This document shows, piece by piece, positions 61,661 through 64,000 of a stretch of 64,000 nt of DNA. Location of the stretch: assembly GCA_003149935.1 (NCBI GenBank), contig QAMH01000010.1, positions 172,836 through 236,835 of the forward strand, read 5' to 3'. Both the position numbers and the translations under genes were made by a program. This DNA comes from Coriobacteriia bacterium (lineage in GTDB: Bacteria > Actinomycetota > Coriobacteriia > Coriobacteriales > QAMH01). Numbering within the stretch: position 1 is the first letter of the stretch; every line of letters starts with the position of its first letter. The notes under the pieces are model-generated. The model was not told the DNA's origin, made no database searches, and saw only the letters and a program-made list of their open reading frames with translations.

Positions 61661-62950
61661 TTATGCCTCGTCATCCGTGCCATTGTCGATGGTAACGACT
61701 GCGTTATCCACCAACCATTTGGTGGCACGCTGACGTCTGATGGCCTCGCGGATGATGGACATGCGGCCAGCGTCCTCCCACGCCTTGCGCGTGGCCTCCG
61801 GATTGTTGGCGACGCTGAACTCCTTCTCGATGTCTTCCTCGCCGATGCTCATACCGAGATGCGTGAACAGTGCGTCGAGTGCCAGGCACTCCTCGGCCTC
61901 CTCGCGCGCCTGCGCCTCGAGGTCCTCCCTGAACTGCTCGCCCGTGATGCCACGGCTCGACAGGAACTGGTCGAACGTGGTGCCCTGCTCCTGCAAGCTG
62001 TTGAAGAAGTCACGCAAGATGTTCTCGCGCGTGTAATCGAGATAGGCGTCGGGGATGTCGCCCTTGATGCGACGCGAAAGCTCGGTCACGCAGCGGCTCT
62101 CCTTGAGGCGCGGCAGTTGCTCGGCCTTGGTGCTGGTGATCTCGTTCTTGAGCTGCTCGACGAGCTCGTCGAAGGTGTCGAAGCCGACCTTCTTGGCGAA
62201 TTCGTCGTCAAGTTCCGGCGTCTCCTTCTCGCGGACTTCCTTGACGGTGACGGTGGTGTGAATGGTCTTGCCGGCAAGGCTGGGGTCAAACTCCGTCGTG
62301 AAATCGAACTCCTTCTCGTCGCCCGCCTTCATGCCGACGAGCTGCTCGGTGAGCTCTTGCGGCATCATCGGGCCGCCGATCTCGACCAGACGGCTCTCGT
62401 TCGTGAGGGCATCGACGGACGCGCCGTCAGCCGTGGACGCGAGCTTGATCATCACGAAGTCGCCATCCTTGGCGGCGCGCTCGACCGTCTCGAAGTTGTT
62501 GTAGTAATCCTGCAGGGCATGGAGTTGAATGTCGACGTCCTCCTGGGTGGCTTCCTCGGAGGGCATCTTGATCTCGACGGGATCGTAGGAGTCGAGCTCG
62601 ACGCTCGGCTTGATGTCGCCGAACATCGTGAACTCGTAGTCCTCGCCATCGGCCGCGAGATCGTTCTCGTCGAACTCGGGGTCGCCGATGAAGATGATAT
62701 CTTGCTCGTCGATGGCGCGCGGGGCGACATCGTTGATCATGTCAGAAGTGATCTGAGCATAGACTGCATTATGTCCGCCGAAGTTCTGCTCGATGACCTT
62801 GCGCGGCGCCTTGCCTGCGCGAAAGCCCGGGATGCGGGTCTTCGAAAAGTCTTTGAATGCCTTGTCGATGTGCTTCTTGACTTCATCTGCAGTCATGTGA
62901 ACGGTGACCTGCGTCTTGCCGTCCTCGCGGGTGCTCGTCGTGACTTCCAA
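61661..62950 (-). CDS. tig: Trigger factor
   Basis: About 429 residues from TTG 62950, preceded by GGAGG; ATGs at 62977/62974 are in frame but lack a ribosome site, and the frame further upstream merely reads the tRNA-Leu gene. N-terminal ribosome-binding domain with 'IPGFRAGKAPRKVIEQNFGG' (GFRxGKxP signature), FKBP-like middle ('DGDFVMIKLAST'), and the C-terminal helical cradle. Ribosome-associated folding chaperone and prolyl isomerase. First of tig-clpP-clpX-valS. Confidence 0.94.
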   Translation of the reverse strand: MEVTTSTREDGKTQVTVHMTADEVKKHIDKAFKDFSKTRIPGFRAGKAPRKVIEQNFGGHNAVYAQITSDMINDVAPRAIDEQDIIFIGDPEFDENDLAADGEDYEFTMFGDIKPSVELDSYDPVEIKMPSEEATQEDVDIQLHALQDYYNNFETVERAAKDGDFVMIKLASTADGASVDALTNESRLVEIGGPMMPQELTEQLVGMKAGDEKEFDFTTEFDPSLAGKTIHTTVTVKEVREKETPELDDEFAKKVGFDTFDELVEQLKNEITSTKAEQLPRLKESRCVTELSRRIKGDIPDAYLDYTRENILRDFFNSLQEQGTTFDQFLSSRGITGEQFREDLEAQAREEAEECLALDALFTHLGMSIGEEDIEKEFSVANNPEATRKAWEDAGRMSIIREAIRRQRATKWLVDNAVVTIDNGTDDEA

Positions 62951-63012
62951 CGTTCCTCCAAAAATCCTCGCCATCATGGCGCTTTGAGAATGCGCCGAGG
63001 CGCTTCGGTCTA

Positions 63013-63097
63013 TGGTGCGGGCGAAAGGACTCGAACCTTCACGGATTGCTCCACTGGAACCTAAATCCAGCGCGTCTGCCAGTTCCGCCACGCCCGC
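63013..63097 (-). tRNA. tRNA-Leu (UAG), CCA encoded
   Basis: 85 bases: acceptor GCGGGCG with CGCCCGC, anticodon loop UUUAGGU giving UAG, long variable arm (UGGAGCAAUCCGU), T-loop UUCGAGU and encoded CCA. It ends about 60 bases before tig on the same strand. Confidence 0.95.
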
Positions 63098-63201
63098 ATG
63101 CATCGCACGTCAAGACGCACGACAATGGAGCATTGTACCCCAGTTCACAGGCGTGCGCTGTTCCGTAGCGCATTTGTCATCAATTGATATATATGCCGTA
63201 T

Positions 63202-63870
63202 CTAGGAGTTCTTGAGGCGCACGGCAACCATGATGTCACCCGCACTCTCGCATGCGTCGCAGCACTTCTCGAGTGCGGAGAGCACGCCGTAGAGACCGAC
63301 GGCGAAAAGTGCGTGCTCGAACTCGTCTTCCTCGGCCTTCTTGTAGATCCGATGCACGGACTCGATGTAGACGCGGTCGCCCTCATCCTCGTACTTATGA
63401 ATCTCCTTGATGTAATCCTTGATGGACTTCGACTTCTTGAAGTGGGTGAATTTGTCGCAGGCGGCCTGAAGAGCATGGGTCGTCTTCTGCACGATGTGAA
63501 TCATCTCGATGATTTCCGGCGTGATGACGGTGATGTTATGCATGTAGATGCGCTGCAAAACATCGTCGAGCTCGTCAACGACGGTATCAAGCTCATCGGC
63601 AAGTTCAAGGATGTCCTCACGTTCGATAGGCGCGATGAACTCGAGGATGAGGTTCTCGGTGATGGCTTGAACGACGCTGTCGGACTTCTCCTCGATCTCG
63701 TGCAGGACGTAATAATGCTCGAGAACTTCTGCCGGACTGATAGCACCCATGTGCTTTTCCTCGTCATAATGACTCGTCAGGTAATCGACAAGCGCATCGG
63801 CATATTCGACGGCGCAGTTGCCGATTTCCACGAACGCCTCGAAGTAGTCAAACTTTTGCTTGCGTGCCAT
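63202..63870 (-). CDS. DUF47/PhoU-like phosphate-transport regulator
   Basis: 222 residues from ATG 63870 ('MARKQKFDYFEAFVE'), chosen over an in-frame extension that would translate a palindromic repeat. Entirely alpha-helical with conserved acidic helices: 'EIEEKSDSVVQAITENLI', 'DELDTVVDELDDVL' and 'KYEDEGDRVYIESVHRIY', as in DUF47 proteins (TIGR00153), which pair with PitA-type phosphate transporters. A pit gene would lie just beyond or upstream of the repeat; none is visible. The start has AAAGGTGG upstream. Confidence 0.88.
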   Translation of the reverse strand: MARKQKFDYFEAFVEIGNCAVEYADALVDYLTSHYDEEKHMGAISPAEVLEHYYVLHEIEEKSDSVVQAITENLILEFIAPIEREDILELADELDTVVDELDDVLQRIYMHNITVITPEIIEMIHIVQKTTHALQAACDKFTHFKKSKSIKDYIKEIHKYEDEGDRVYIESVHRIYKKAEEDEFEHALFAVGLYGVLSALEKCCDACESAGDIMVAVRLKNS

Positions 63871-63921
63871 CACGTCCACCTTTCTCGGATTACGAGGATA
63901 TATTGTACCCGATGAAGAAGC

Positions 63922-64000
63922 GTGACAGGGGGACGGGGACGTGACAGGGGGACGGGGACGTGACAGTGGGGACGGGGGTTCTGTCACGCCCATGGGCGTG
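63922..64000. repeat. Tandem and palindromic GTGACAGG repeat at the window edge
   Basis: Two perfect 19-bp tandem units GTGACAGGGGGACGGGGAC (63922-63940 and 63941-63959) are followed by a third diverged unit and the palindrome start GGTTCTGTCACGCC-CAT-GGGCGTG. The right arm continues past the window end. Same family as the folC and IS30-split copies. Confidence 0.92.

Noticed and set aside
61427..63064. 545-codon frame opposite clpP and tig
   Set aside because: Antisense shadow of two real genes, and it also reads into tRNA-Leu.
62951..63103. N-terminal extension of trigger factor
   Set aside because: That frame translates the tRNA-Leu gene; the TTG at 62950 with GGAGG fits the family N-terminus.
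63922..63975. CRISPR array
   Set aside because: The 19-bp units are directly adjacent without spacers and belong to a dispersed palindromic family.
63871..63993. Longer start for the DUF47 gene
   Set aside because: The extra N-terminus would be translated from the palindromic repeat; ATG 63870 has a ribosome site and matches the family start.

Overview
This window is chromosomal DNA from a high-GC Gram-positive bacterium. The best guess is class Coriobacteriia (Actinomycetota), probably Eggerthellaceae. Supporting signs are the GC-rich third codon positions, the TIGR03960/DUF2344 radical-SAM pair placed next to rplU-rpmA, mreBCD-pbp2-rodA in one run, a TsaB-TsaD fusion, and abundant GTGACAGGGGGACGGGG palindromic repeats. 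The taxonomic call is an inference; there is no rRNA gene here to confirm it.

Layout. 1-3.5 kb (+): the end of an ABC substrate-binding protein, a divergent MoeA-like protein, a GyrI-like protein and a 39-residue acidic protein. 3.48-4.84 kb: a small islet holding an MNT nucleotidyltransferase, a truncated HEPN partner and two unusual genes, lying between an intact initiator tRNA gene and a degenerate copy of its 3' half. 4.9-9.1 kb: a CNNM/CorC-type membrane protein, a hotdog thioesterase and groES-groEL. 9.1-18.3 kb (-): a nine-gene run glmS-acpS-nnrD-alr-udg-tsaE-dnaJ-like-hlyD-like-tsaBD. 18.4-29.3 kb (-): mreB-mreC-mreD-pbp2-rodA-DUF697-TIGR03960-DUF2344, then rplU-rpmA. 29.4-34 kb (-): ndk, a TPR membrane protein, cyclophilin, tRNA-Arg, an RlmD-type methyltransferase and a 55-residue ferredoxin. 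34.2-38.3 kb: a class A PBP, a HAD-fold protein lacking its nucleophile, a glycosyltransferase and tRNA-Ser. 38.4-46.2 kb (-): folC, a zinc-ribbon protein, thrS, leuC, leuD, leuB and galU. 46.5-51 kb: htpG, an MBL hydrolase, UspA, an FKBP and an unrecognised protein. 51.1-52.4 kb: an IS30-family element. 52.4-56.9 kb: an MFS transporter with two small Cys-rich proteins, a 2-TM protein, larB and a flavin reductase. 56.9-63.9 kb (-): tRNA-Leu, tig-clpP-clpX-valS and a DUF47/PhoU-like gene.

Most genes are housekeeping: cell-wall growth (MreBCD, PBP2, RodA, PBP1A, Alr, GlmS), protein quality control (GroELS, HtpG, Tig, ClpXP, FKBP, cyclophilin), t6A tRNA modification (TsaB, TsaD, TsaE) and leucine synthesis.

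The least ordinary content is noncoding. There is a 111-bp perfect inverted repeat inserted in frame inside folC, and a 90-bp spacerless perfect palindrome that exactly fills the gap between two convergent stop codons. An IS30 element has landed inside one palindromic repeat. Two long hairpin elements (19.4 kb and 40.9 kb) share a conserved core whose inner stem shows compensatory base changes. The last of these is the best candidate for an undescribed mobile or structured-RNA element. Functions were assigned by recognising motifs by eye; no database search was run.
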